Shown here: positions 45,175 to 57,165 of the stretch, one piece after another
Position numbering within the stretch: position 1 is the stretch's first letter
Layout of the letters: every line of letters starts with the position of its first letter
Position numbers and translations under genes: made by a program
Notes under the pieces: generated by a model
Database searches by the model: none
What the model saw: the letters and a program-made list of their open reading frames with translations, nothing else
What the model was told of the DNA's origin: nothing
DNA from: Gamarada debralockiae
Taxonomy: Eukaryota; Ascomycota; Leotiomycetes; Helotiales; Hyphodiscaceae
Direction of reading: 5' to 3'
DNA length: 64,000 bases
NCBI GenBank assembly: GCA_002803225.1
Contig: NXFV01001358.1
Coordinates: 1 to 64,000, forward strand

Positions 45175-48100
45175 ATGCCGTGAGTACTCGATACTTTACC
45201 TTTTTCTATGAGAACAACCACTGACTTCAAGACACAATAGACCAGGGCTCTGCTTCGACTTCAAACGCGGCCGTTGCCGTCGCGGTACCAACTGTCGATT
45301 CAGCCATGATCACACAACAACTACCGCAAGATCATCAAGCACCACAAACTCACAGCTTCGCGAGGAGACCGAAACCGAAGTAATCTGCCGAAAATGGACA
45401 TACATGATTCCCAGACCCAACAGGGATTCCTCACGTTTCGGAGTTACTGTGGACACTAAAACCTTCTTCCAGATGGGCTGGAATCTCATTGAGAGCGAAG
45501 ATCCAGGAACACGCCAGCACGTCATCACCAAACTTGCCGCAGAGACAGGACTTGCAATCATCAAGACCTTAACGGACATTATGGATGCCAGCCAAAAGGA
45601 CGAAACCGCTGTCTCGATATTTAAAGATAGGACTCTTCCTTTCTACAGGATCATCTCTCACCCGGATGTGCTATCCTCGCTGATACTAGAGACTCCTGTT
45701 GATACCATCTACACCTTTCTCTTCGGACCCAGCGGGCGGCGCGGTCTCAGTGTGTTCCGCTTTGCAGCAACTGCTCTAAGTGGAATGATTCTGGGACATT
45801 CTTCAAGCGATGAGGAACTCTCGACCATTGCCATGTCATCAAGTCTCGCAGTTCTAGACCGGCTGATCGAGATCAACCAGAGTGCCCAAGTCATTGAAGG
45901 CTTCACTGCCATTGTAGAGACAATCTCTGCCTGCATTCCACAGAATTTCTTGGCACCGAATGCACAACAAAGCCTCACTCGAATCAGACGTCGTCTCAGC
46001 ATCGGCTCTTCATTGCCTCTCGCTCCAACCCAATCAACTCCACGAAACCTCCTATCTGCAGCCTTCGAGCTGAGTCAGGACTTGCCTGGAAATCTCTCTA
46101 ACACCGGCGCTCGACATGATAACGACCATGCGAGTATCTGTGATATCCAAATCCTCCCTACAGCGCAAGAGATCGCATCGCCCCGACAAGAATACCTCCC
46201 ATTAATCGACTCAACACAACACCACCTAGCAGGTCTTGCTGGGCTTTTGGACAGACAATTCAGACTTCTCCGCGAAGATACGGTCGGACAACTACGAGAT
46301 GCTGTGCGTGAAGAGGTCGCTAGACTTGAACATCCAAATCGCAAGACACCAGCAACAAGCCCAGGCAAACAAGGCGTTCGGAAGCTCATCTACCACAACG
46401 TCCACCTGACCCGCATGTGCGTAGATCGCCACAAGGGCCTGCAAGTCGTAGCAGAGTTCGACCAGCCTCCCCAAGTCAGCAACAAGTCCGCCAAGCAACG
46501 GGAAGACTGGTGGAAAGGAAGCAAGCTCTTGCAAGTCGACTCATTAGTCTGTTTTGTCTCTTCAAATGGCAGAATTATCTTCCTCACTGTCTGCGACCCG
46601 CTCTTGCCATTTCACGGAAGAAAAGACTCCAATTCAGGAAATAGAGATGATAGGAAAGCAGCCGACGATGTCCCCAGCCTATTCAAGCAATCAAAACGAG
46701 CATCAGTTCTGTTGAGCCTAGCTGAATACAAGTCTGATGATGTCAATTGGATTGGTACGCATATTGGCGCACATTCCAAAACTCGCCAATCACTTGTTGA
46801 ATTCCCCGGCGTCCTTCTGCCTTCTTTTAAGCCAACTCTGCAAGCGTTGCAGAAAATGAGCCGGAAGTTGAACCTCCCATTCGCTGAAATCGTTGCACCG
46901 GACTCGCAGACTTCAGATGTTGTCATAAAACCTCCAGCATATGCCACTCGACGAGGGTTCGTTTTCAATCTTGACGTTCTCGCCGGAGTACCGCTGAACT
47001 TGAAACCCGGACAAGCATTCGATTTCACCAAGCTCGACGAAGGCTCTACCCTTGACAAAGCACAACAATTTGCTGTCATCCAAGCGCTTAGTACAGGATT
47101 AGCTCTCATCCAAGGTCCCCCAGGCACGGGCAAGAGCTATACCGGTGTAGCAATCATCAAAGCTCTACTCCATAATCGAAATGCTGCTGATCTTGGACCA
47201 ATTATCTGCGTGTGCTATACCAACCACGCGCTTGATCAGCTATTAGAGCATCTGGTGAAGGATGGCGTGAGGCAAATCATCCGTCTCGGCTCACGATCCA
47301 AATCCGATGTGCTACAAAACCTCACTCTGCATCATGTATCAAAGCAAGTCGTGCCCACGAAGACGGAAAAACATGATAGATGGGAGCACAATCGAGATAT
47401 TGGAGTATTTGTACAAGAAATCAAAGATATCTTGTCAGGGTTGAATAATCCCAAATCATGGACGAATGTCCAAGCCCATCTTATGAAGACCCATGGTCGG
47501 CACTTTAAGGAATTGTTTGGGAAGGGGGTAGATGAGGACGGGTTTCAGGAAGTGCACGGAAAGAGGTTTAGGGTTGTAGATAGCTGGCTCAGAGGGGCGC
47601 CGAGGAAACTTATTTCTGATCGACCTATTGCTCAGCTCTCGGCGCTTTCCCTGAAGGAGATGTCGACGTCTGAGCGTGGTGCTCTTCACAAGCACTGGGT
47701 GGACCAGCGCAGTGCTCAACTCACCAATGATCTCGTGCATGCGCTTGATTCCTACCATGGTTCCAAATCCGCGCTGGATAAATGTCACAGTGAGTTAGAC
47801 CTTCGATGTCTCCGAGAAGCGCATGTCATTGGCGTGACGACCTCCGGGTTAGCAAGGAATATCGAACTCCTTGGGCGAGTACGAGCAAAAGTAATGGTCT
47901 GTGAAGAAGCTGGTGAAGTTCTCGAAGCACATACCCTCACGGCATTCCTACCGGGAGTTGAACATGCAATCCTCATCGGCGATCACGAACAACTCCGGCC
48001 TCAGATAAACAATTACGAGCTTCAGCACGACAACCCCCGAGGCAAGAGATATTCCCTAGACATCTCCCTCTTTGAACGTCTCGTCAAGCCAGAGACGGGG

Positions 48101-51028
48101 AATCTCCAGGTTCCATTGAGTGCATTAAAGATTCAGCGACGGATGCATCCTTCCATCTCACAACTGGTCAGAGTTCCGCTTTATCCAGACTTGCAAGACC
48201 ATCCATCAGTGTTAGAACACCCTGAAGTTGATGGAATGCGAGATCGTTTGTATTGGTTTGACCACCGGGAAAAGGAAGATCCACGAGCTGCCCAAGCTCT
48301 CTCGTTATCGAGGACCAATACCTTCGAAGTGGATATGGTCGCTGCTCTTGTCTCACATCTTGTAAGGCAAGGAACATACGGGAGTGAGGATATTGCAGTT
48401 ATTACTCCGTACCTGGGACAGTTGCAGAAAATCAAGAAACGCCTCGCAAATTCCTTCGAAATCGTCGTCGGGGATCGAGATCAAGAGGAGATAGTAGCTA
48501 AAGGACTTCAAGATGACCCGGAAACTTCCACAGACGGCCAAGTCCAAGTCCAGAAAACGACACTGCTCAATGCTTTGAGAATTGCTACTGTTGATAACTT
48601 CCAAGGAGAAGAGGCAAAAGTCATTGTCGTTTCTCTCGTTCGGAGCAACGATGAGCGAAAATGTGGGTTCTTAAGGACTTCTAATCGTATTAACGTGCTG
48701 TTGAGTCGTGCGCGACACGGGATGTATATCATCGGTAATTCCGATACCTCGAGGCCCGTTCCTATGTGGGCTGAGGTTATCTCCATTCTAGAACGCTCCA
48801 ACAACATCGGTCCAAGCCTGGCACTCTCTTGTCCTCGACATAAGGAAACACCGATTGAAGTCTCAGTGCCGGATGATTTCGCTCGACTCGCCCCTGAAGG
48901 CGGCTGTGCTAGGAGATGCTCTTCGAGACTCCTTTGTGGACATTCTTGCCCCAATATGTGCCATTCCACCTCTTTGCACAATGCAGTTCGTTGTCTTGAG
49001 CGCTGTCCAAGGACAAAAGAAGGGTGCGAGCACGAGTGCCCGAGACCTTGCGGCGATCTATGTGAGCCGGAGTGCCAAGTCCAATTATTCGACATCCCCT
49101 TACCATGTGGACACATTGCCAAGCAGCTGAGATGTCATGAAGCGCAGACACCAGAGAGAGTTCAATGTCAGGTCCAGTTAGAACAAGTCATGATGCACTG
49201 CGAACACAAAATCCGAGTCCGTTGCCACGAACTGCCTCTAGATGTTAATTACCCATGCTCAGCAACTTGCGGAGCAGCGCTGACTTGTGGACATGTCTGC
49301 AGGCATGTGTGCAAGGATTGTAATACCTTGGTTGATGATGGGACTGTTGAGAGTAAGCATGGTGTTTGTAACACTCGGTGTGGAAGACCATACACGACTT
49401 GCAGCCATAGCTGCAAAGACGCCTGCCACGGTGACAGCCCTTGTCCTCCTTGCACGGAACCTTGCGAAGTCAGTTGCAATCACTCGAAGTGCAGTAAGCT
49501 ATGTCATGAGCCTTGCGTACCATGTGCCGAGGATTGCTCTTGGGCTTGTCCACATCGCGGAAGATGTCCGTTACCATGTGCAGTGCCCTGTGATCTATTA
49601 CCTTGCTCGGAGCGCTGTGCAGAGGCGTTGGCTTGTGGACATCGATGCCCGTCTATTTGTGGGGAGGTATGTCCGAGTGTTCGGTATTGTCAGGTTTGTG
49701 CAGAGCCAGCAGTTAAGGAAATGGTTGTTGACTTTATCCTGTCATCCACTTTCGAGGAGATCAATCTTGATGAGGATCCTTGCATTGTACCATCATGTGG
49801 GCACATCCTAACCTTGGAGAGCATGGATGGCCATATGAGCATGTCAGATTTCTATACAAATGATCTCGAAGGGTCGATCGTAGCCGTGAAGAATACCGCC
49901 GAACCATTCTCTGCCTCGGGGATGAAGCGCTGCCCAACCTGCCGCGGCCCTCTGCGAAACCTCAACCGTTACAGTCGTATCGTTCGTCGAGCACTGATCG
50001 ACGAGGCGACAAAGAAATTCATCGTCTGGGCTAACATGGGATTCATTCCTCTTGTCACCAAAATGCAAGGAATTGAGGCAGAGCTCCGTGAGACTGCTGG
50101 AGGGAGCCAAAAGGCTTCCGATGTGGCATCCCCTGAAACTTCTTTGTCTGAACCCATTCAGCTAAAAGGGACTCGTAATAAACAAATCTCCCAGATCGGA
50201 ACACTTATGCGAAGAGACAAACGATATAAAAAAATCATTGAACTCCGAAGAGAGATTAAAAAATTTCTGCTACAAGTCGATGAGAAAGAACAGCCCTTTG
50301 GTCGTATTTACGACCTCGTTCAAGACGCCCGCAGACATCGTGGTATCAATATCGATTTACACTCCAAAGTCGATATCCTCCAGGTGCGCAACCGACTTCT
50401 AACCACAGTGCTGCTCATTCGATGCGATTATGCTATCCTCCTGACTTTCCTTAACGACATGAAAAGTAACCCTGGAGCGAACTCTCCCAGCATCCAGATC
50501 GATTTGAGCATCAACAGGAAACAATGCGAAGAATTGATAGCAGAATCCCAGTTCAGAAATCAACCGGGAAACACAGTCGAGGGCCATCTCTATTGGGCAC
50601 GATTTCTCGCCCTTGAGCGGAGCCATGCCGAGCCTGGATCAGAGATGATGCAACTCTTGGAAGTGGCAAGGAAACACCTTCAACTTGCTCACAAAATGTG
50701 TGATAAATATCCCGGCCAGACTGCTGGAATGAGAAACGAGATAGAGGATGTGGAGAAGATGCTACGGGATTCGACATTTTATATGCCAGTGAGCAATGAG
50801 GAAAAGGCTGCTGTGTATGCGGCCATGGCACGTGACTTCAGAGGCACTGGGCATTGGTACTACTGTGTGAATGGACATCCTTTTACGATTGGAGAGTGTG
50901 GTATGCCGATGGAAACTTCTCGATGCCCACAATGTGGTTCTCCGGTTGGCGGTCATGATCATCAGGCTATTGGTGGCATCACACATGCGACGGACTTGGA
51001 GCAACAATTTGGTGGACTCGGGATTTGA
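45175..51028 (+). CDS. ZNFX1-like SF1 RNA helicase with CCCH, NFX1-type and RZ zinc fingers
   Basis: A 5-base first exon (ATGCC, 45175-45179), a 61-bp intron, and a single exon 45241-51028 give 1930 residues. A CCCH finger opens the protein (CFDFKRGRCRRGTNCRFSH). The UPF1-like helicase core has Walker A GPPGTGKS (about 627-634), the CEEAGE Walker B, GDHEQLRPQ, QRRMHPSIS, VDNFQGEEAKVIVVSLVRSN and NVLLSRARHGMY. Residues of about 1200-1490 hold repeated NFX1-type Cys/His fingers. The C-terminus carries an RZ-type finger (HWYYCVNGHPFTIGECGMPM, then CPQCGSPVGG). Relatives are animal ZNFX1 (antiviral, small-RNA inheritance) and fission-yeast Hrr1 (RNAi). RNA silencing or antiviral surveillance is likely. 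The frame is intact over 5.8 kb. Confidence 0.95.
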
Positions 51029-51989
51029 TCTGATTCGTGAGGAGTAAGGTGGACCGCTAAGTAGAAATGAGTCGGTCTTTGGAGTACACGGTTGTTCCAT
51101 ATGGCATTGCTTTGGTTTGAGGGGGACGTAATTTAATCGTGGTGGTGAAGCCAGTGTGGGTGGAGTTTGGAACCTGTGAGTGATAACAGGATTGGACATA
51201 GTAGATTCAATACTTAAATACATGAAAGCGAGTGGGAGCTTGGATGTCTAAGAGAAAGTTTAAGATTGACGGTCTAATGTGTGAAAGCTTTTTAGGGACT
51301 GAACCCAAGAATGAACACCCAACATTCCCCCGCGACAAGTCGCAGATATTAAAACCCAAGCCCGAATCCTTCCAAAATACAATTCACTGCTATCATTAGC
51401 ATCATCTCCCGAATATATTAAAAAAATATCAATAAGTTCCTAAAATATAAACTTTTTACACTACACACCTCCCCGCCCCCGAGGAAACATTAAAAACAAC
51501 TAAGGCACGATAGCAATCCGAGTTCCATTCCAGCCCTCAACAATGTATTCGATTCATTTGCTGAAGAGGAAATACGTATTCGATCTATTTAGTTTCAGTG
51601 TTGATTTTGGAAAGTGAGTGGAATACTTAGAGTTTTCTTGGAAGACTAATTACCACGGAAGCTAAGCCGTTTGCGGGCTTGGTGGTAAATCTCCTGGGGC
51701 GGGTGAGCCCGTAATTCTGCAATCTGCTACGCTCTTAACCTCTATCAAAGAGCATCCCGCTCAATCTCTTGAGCTGTACATGAGCGGCGTAGGAAACTTG
51801 ATTTTTGCGACATTCAAGTTAGATCTAAACGCTGTTCCGGAATCTTTGATGGGGAACCCGCCCCAATCCGGCAAGTCGTCAGCGCTCTGCACAGGCCAGT
51901 CAGGGGTTGCTCACGCGAGACGCTTTCCTCACGCAGATCCTACAATGCCGAAACACCAAAATGTCCAAGTACCTCCGTATCTTCGAAGT
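51029..51989. other. Intergenic region downstream of the helicase
   Basis: AT-rich between about 51410 and 51470. No reading frame with family features. It probably holds the helicase terminator. Confidence 0.5.
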
Positions 51990-53774
51990 TCACCTCAGAC
52001 TCGCGGATTTTGAAGGCAGTTGTTGCCGAATTGATCTTCGTGGCTTCGTCTGGTCTTTCAGCCCTATCAACTTTGGCTCAGAGAATGTACCTGAATCCAG
52101 GCCCCTCATTCTTCTCCCACCACCGTTGATCTTCTTCCCGTACTTCTCATCCAACCTCTTGTTCTCCCACACCAATCTCACTCTCAGTGTAAACGCAAAA
52201 CTCGCGTTGAACAGCATGAATGCAGCACAAACAACATTCCTTTCCGATAATACGGGCCTTCACTCGACGGGTACAGCCTCTTCCCCCAAAGCGGTCCGCG
52301 TTGTCCCACGACATTGATGACCGCGATACCCGTCCTTCACCTCGCCTCGCTGCCTTGATTATTCATCACCTAAGGCAGGACTTACCAATCGCAGGAAAGA
52401 TACCACTGGCTGCGATATACACACCCGCATACCGTACTCGAGTCGTTAACATAATATCGCCTACGGCGCCGACGATAGAGAGGAAGATAATGGTGTATGC
52501 GCGTTGGGCAGTGCGGTCTGCGATCCAGCAGGTGATAGTCGCCACGAGGAAAGGGAGGAAGTACGGCAGTGCGGAGAATCCATGTACTGTTACTTTCGAG
52601 AACCCCATTTCGGCGGTGATGGTAGGAAGGAAGACGGGTAGGGAGGCGAAGGAGACGTTGTAAGAGAAATACATGAGAGCGGTTGGCTAGAGCTATGTTT
52701 GATCTATCAGCCTTGGGGCTGGAAGTGGGATATGGGGAAGGGAGAAGAGGCACCTTCAAATCACAGAGCGCAGCCCCACACATCTGGCCATGAAGCTCCA
52801 CGTACACGCTGTCCTTCCTCTTGTCCGGTTTGTCGCGCATTTCGGGCTTCACCACTACCAATTCTTCCTTTGTAAGAGACTTCGCTTTCTCTGGACTATG
52901 GGGCAGGACGAACCAGGCTACTGCTCCAGTGAGAAACACTGGGAGTCCTTCAACGAGGAAGAGCAGTCGCCTGGGTGCAATAAATATTGTGTTGATGTCC
53001 GGATGTAGTGGCGTATGCGAGTGCCCCTGCGAAACAGGTCGCAAGCAGGGCGGCAGCAAGGTAGAGTCTGCATCGCAGATGCGAGTTCCTTTTGAAGGTA
53101 AAACAAAGACAGGAGGTATGTGATTCCAGCACCCGTCTATCCGCGACGTTTCTCTCCTACAGATCTCGATAGTCTTATCCGGTGCGAAAGAGGCTTCAAA
53201 AGCCCCCAAGAAGAGCCTCCCAGCCATCATACCACTCCAATTAAACGCCGCTGTCTGCAGTGTAGCAGCAATTCCCCAGCACGTAACGCAAAATGCACCC
53301 CACATATGCGGAGGAACGACCTTCCACATCAAAGCGAGGGACTGAAAGACGATGTATGATATATTAAAGATTGTTAAGAGCAATTGGTAGTTGTTCGAAT
53401 CGAGACTGAGGTCCTCTTACATGCGTGCGATTTCAGCGTTTCTTTTAGCGGGTAGGCATGCGTTCGCTAGGTGAGCTTTGCTTGCCCAATGTTGGAATGG
53501 TCGAGGTATGCGAGGAGATCTGGAGATTGTTAGTCGTGCTTAGTGCAATTTGATTGTGGGAAGCATACATAGACCCATCACCAGTGGGATGATGTGCAAA
53601 TCTAGCTTTCGTACGACGCCTTTTTCCAGCTCTAGACCAACGTGTGTTGGGTAAGGCTGCGAATCCAGCAAAGGCGAGTCGCTAACGATAATTCCCACTC
53701 TCCAGGTCTTTGTCCCCAATTTCGTCCTTCACTACAACTCCAATGTCACTCTGCTCCTGGTTTTCGTTGAGCAT
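51990..53774 (-). pseudogene. MFS permease (allantoate/anion-cation symporter type), decayed
   Basis: The start MLNENQEQSDIGVVVKDEIG is followed by DKDLESG and a stop. LAYLDHSNIGQAKL (the first-helix motif) follows, then the well-preserved LLTIFNISYIVFQ, MWGAFCVTCWGIAATLQTAA and MMAGRLFLGAFEASFAP. GITYLLSLFYLQKELAS shifts frame into LYLAAALLATCFAGALAY, then RRLLFLVEGLPVFLTGAV and WFVLPHSPEKAKSL. An intron leads to ALMYFSYNVSFASLPVFLPT. The end keeps ASFAFTLRVRLVWENKRLDE in yet another frame. At least three frame changes, one early stop and one lost splice donor are present. The family imports small carboxylates, vitamins or allantoate; this copy is dead. Confidence 0.85.
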
Positions 53775-54548
53775 TTCCCAGCTGTATAGATCTTCACTTG
53801 GCCTGGTAGCTCTCGTACTCTTCAGACATCGAAGTCCTTTGGATCTATGGATAACTCAGAAAGCTCAGAAGGAAAGGAAATATGAAGTGAATGGAGATAG
53901 CGAATAAATAAGTGAGAAATCTTCTCTGTTTGTGATACTTCCCAGTGTGCAAACTTCGAAGTTTGAAATGATTCGAGGGAGTTTGTTGCCAAAACGCATC
54001 ATTTCGCGGATCTTGACTTTTCTCAGCTTGGTGGAAGAAAATCTCCGGACAACTTTGCAATAGCGATGCCGGGATGGCAATGAGATCTTCGAAGATCGAT
54101 GGACCACTTCTTCAGAATACCTCCTGCTATCCTGTCAAATATACTTATAAACTGTTTCTTACTAGTAAAGATATTGCATAAGGATGGTTAAGGTAAAATG
54201 GAGGGAGATCGAGATCACGTTTCGACCCCTCTTTCCCACCTCAGCTCGGCCGTGCGGGGTCCTCGTATCTCGTATCCCGCTTCTTCAGCCAGGTAAAACT
54301 AAGATCTATTACTGTGTACTTCGTAAAATAGACAGAAGCTATCTACGGATTTCAGGGAAGCTCGTCATGGCCCCACTAGCGGGCCTGTCAGGGCTAATCA
54401 CATTTCACGTAAGAAGTTACACTGGTACTTGCAGGTCTGGATATATGCAAGCTTCCCCTTGAGTGTCTTCGAACCGCGTTCATCTCCCTCAAAAATTGAT
54501 AAAAATTTCTTTCTAACTCGATCCCGATGTAGCAGCTTCCCTCGCAGC
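53775..54548. other. Intergenic region between two pseudogenes
   Basis: No gene is supported. The minus-strand frames at 53845-54107 are short and featureless. Confidence 0.45.
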
Positions 54549-55145
54549 CTTGATGGGGATCAGGGTCGACCAGAACCGGCCACAATTGGAGATGTCAAAG
54601 CACGAGATGTATGCGATATGATGGTACAGGCATTCCGGGCCAATATCCCCGCCGTCCATGATGTCTCTACGACAGACTTCCATACGAAGACCGCTGATAG
54701 CCACGATCTGCTGCTACGATTGTACGCCAAAACTGGAACAACTGCCAAACATATTCCAGCGGTGCTGTACCTGCACGGTGGAGGTATGATTGCTATGTCA
54801 ATATCTCATTATGAGAAACAACTGCTGAAGTACGTGCATCAAACGGCTGTTCCCTTTCTGGCCGTGGAATACCGTCTCCCGCCTGAGTTCAATTCGTGTG
54901 GAAGAGTGCTATGCGGGGCTCGAAAGCTGCATTCTAATGCTGCAAAACTTGGAGTGGATCCAACAATAATTGTAATTATGGGAGACAGTGGCGGTGGAGG
55001 CCTTGCGGACTCTCTCGTACATTTCGCACTCAAGAAGAAAGGACCCAAGATCGCCAAACCAATCCTCACCTACCCTATGCTCGACAATCGAAATACCGTC
55101 CCAGATGAGAGCCTCGTTCCTTTTGCCACTGTTGCCTTCCTCTAA
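54549..55145 (+). pseudogene. Alpha/beta hydrolase (fold-3, HSL-like), truncated and frameshifted
   Basis: RPEPATIGDVKARDV opens the readable part. The oxyanion motif YLHGGGM and the sequence VEYRLPPEF follow. The nucleophile elbow reads GDSGGG (usual GDSAGG), and then come KIAKPILTYPMLDNRN and VPFATVAF before a stop. Between EF and KLHSNAA the expected VEECYAGLE is found in a second frame, so two compensating frameshifts lie within about 40 bp. The C-terminal third with catalytic Asp and His is absent. The upstream part is unclear. Relatives are esterases/lipases of the hormone-sensitive lipase group. It is probably non-functional. Confidence 0.75.
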
Positions 55146-55337
55146 CTTCATCTTTTCATCTCTTCATCTTTCCAGGCTCAGATCATCGGAATTACAACAC
55201 CTACAGAAACTTCATATTTTAAAGTAAGCGGGAAGATTTAATCGCCTCCTATCACGATCTTGCTTTCGTTGATACATTACCGTAGCATCTCGATATTCAA
55301 TGTTATTGACGGCGTGATATGGCGCCTCAGACGCGAA

Positions 55338-56198
55338 ATGCTTCCTAAAATCAGCAGCGATTCAGATACTGGTATCCCTATAGTTCCACTCGCGTTGGCA
55401 TCAGCTACCGCCGCACATCGGGTTTGTGATGACGATGTGGAACCGCAAGATACGGGAGCATCTCCGGTCTCTGCTAAACCGGCAGCTGATCCCAAAATGA
55501 AGAGAAAGCCGCCAAGTTTCGCGCAAGTATTCCACAGCTATGGATTTGGACTGATAACCGGCTAATTCATTGCAGTGATGCGCAAACCATCGTCACTATC
55601 AACGTGACCTACAGAGGAGGGCCTTCGCAGCCGTTTCGAGTACACCAAGACTTCATATGCTATTATTCGCCATATTTCGAGGCTGTATTCAACGGCAAAT
55701 TCGCTGAGAGCGAGAATGGCGCCCTAGATCTAGAGGACGTGTCGCCGAAAGTCTTTGAAATCTTCGTCAACTGGCTCTACACTTAGACGGTTTCCCTTCC
55801 CGGTAGCAAGCTACTACAGATACGGGATCTCATGAATCTGTGGATATTCGCTGATAGGTTATTGATCCCTCAACTTCAAAATCACACCCTCGAAGCAATA
55901 GATCGGGCTCGATTAAAGAGCAACACATTCCCATCCTCAGTTTTCCGCCCTGTTTATGAATATACGGATAAAGGCAGCCCTTTGCGGAGGTATATTGTTG
56001 ACGTGATGTCGAGAGGAGAGCTCATCCACTGGAATACCCGAAAGGTTTCCTGTCGATTTACTAGTCGACATCATCAATGCTATGCGAGCTCGAGTGGAAG
56101 TTGGTCAGGTGAAGTTCTCAGAGAATGACCTTAAGAGGTGCCATGTCAGTGAGGAGGTGCCCAATCGAGATCGCAAGCCTGGAGTGGACTCTGAATAA
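55338..56198 (+). pseudogene. BTB/POZ domain protein, copy 1 (broken)
   Basis: After a disordered start (MLPKISSDSDTGIP) and PPSFAQVFHSYG, an intron with no valid donor intervenes. The BTB domain then runs DAQTIVTINVTYRGG, FRVHQDFICYYSPYFEAVFN, KFAESENGALDLEDVSP and FEIFVNWLYT. An in-frame TAG follows where the sister copy has a Lys-rich stretch, then the frame resumes at LMNLWIFADRLLIPQLQNHT. A later frameshift moves the reading to FPVDLLVDIINAMRARVEVG, ending PGVDSE. BTB proteins of this fungal class are putative substrate adaptors for cullin ligases. Three lesions make this copy a pseudogene. Confidence 0.85.
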
Positions 56199-57165
56199 CT
56201 CGAAACGATCGAAAATGAAGGCCAAGCGCAGCAATCTGCGTCACCAGTTGGTCTTACAGTTACTATTCACTATGGGGTGGTCAATGTTTTGAAGTCATTC
56301 TTTCTCAGAGGCATGGAAACTCACACCCAATTTATGAATGTTTGGAATTTGGGAGGAAATGGTGCTGAGGCCTGGCATGAATCCTGTTGGCTTCGCGAGC
56401 ATGAGCCTAACAGTGTTGTCCGGGATGTCAGTTGGGACTGTTTTCGGGGCGAAATATCATAAATTCTTGACTAGCTTGATATCTAAGGAGCGTAAAAAAA
56501 TCAAGGAGGGGAATACGCCCTTTATTATTCAAAAGAGGGGAAAATACAGACGAGACCCAACAAGGAAGGGATTAGCGTTCCAACCAACACGGGAGGTGAA
56601 TTGGCATTGAGACTAGGCCGGTTCTCCTTGTCTGGGCTGATTTGTGATAAGCAAAAAGATCGGAAAGCGATGAGCAAAGTTTCCAGTCCTCAAATGACGC
56701 AAATTCAGTTCCTACCAATTCCTGAGTATTTCACAATCCTAATTCTGTTCTAATTCTGAGCGGCTGAGATGTTTCCCCCCGTTATGTTAAAGCAACACAG
56801 AACTTGTAAACTTAGCGATCATTTCTACTTCCGAAAGCTGACACTTGTCGATCAGACGATCGATTGAGACAAAATAATGAATATATTAACATCTAAAGAG
56901 TTCTGAATCGTAAGGCTGCAAGAACAAAAACCCCAGATATGACCAACGAAGCTAACCCTAAAAGTGAATGCCGACACATCACAGTTCATCGGACAACACT
57001 CTAGCCTCGTCAGCCTTGCCCCTGTGTACAGCCTTGCGCACAGTTCCTCGTTATGGAGCATGTCAACTTCGGTAAGTCATCAGGAAGACGACTTGAAGAG
57101 CCCTTTTGTGCTGAATTCGATGTCAAAATTGTTTCAAAGGACTTAATAGACATGTTTTCAGAATT
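56199..57165. other. Intergenic region between the BTB copies
   Basis: Plus-strand frames at 56277-56610 (for example NPVGFASMSLTVLSGMSVG then KKIKEGNTPFIIQKRGK) may be remnants of a further gene, but I cannot identify it. The rest shows nothing. Confidence 0.35.

Noticed and set aside
49287..49811. Plus-strand frame inside the helicase gene
   Set aside because: It is a shadow of the Cys-rich NFX1 repeats in another frame.
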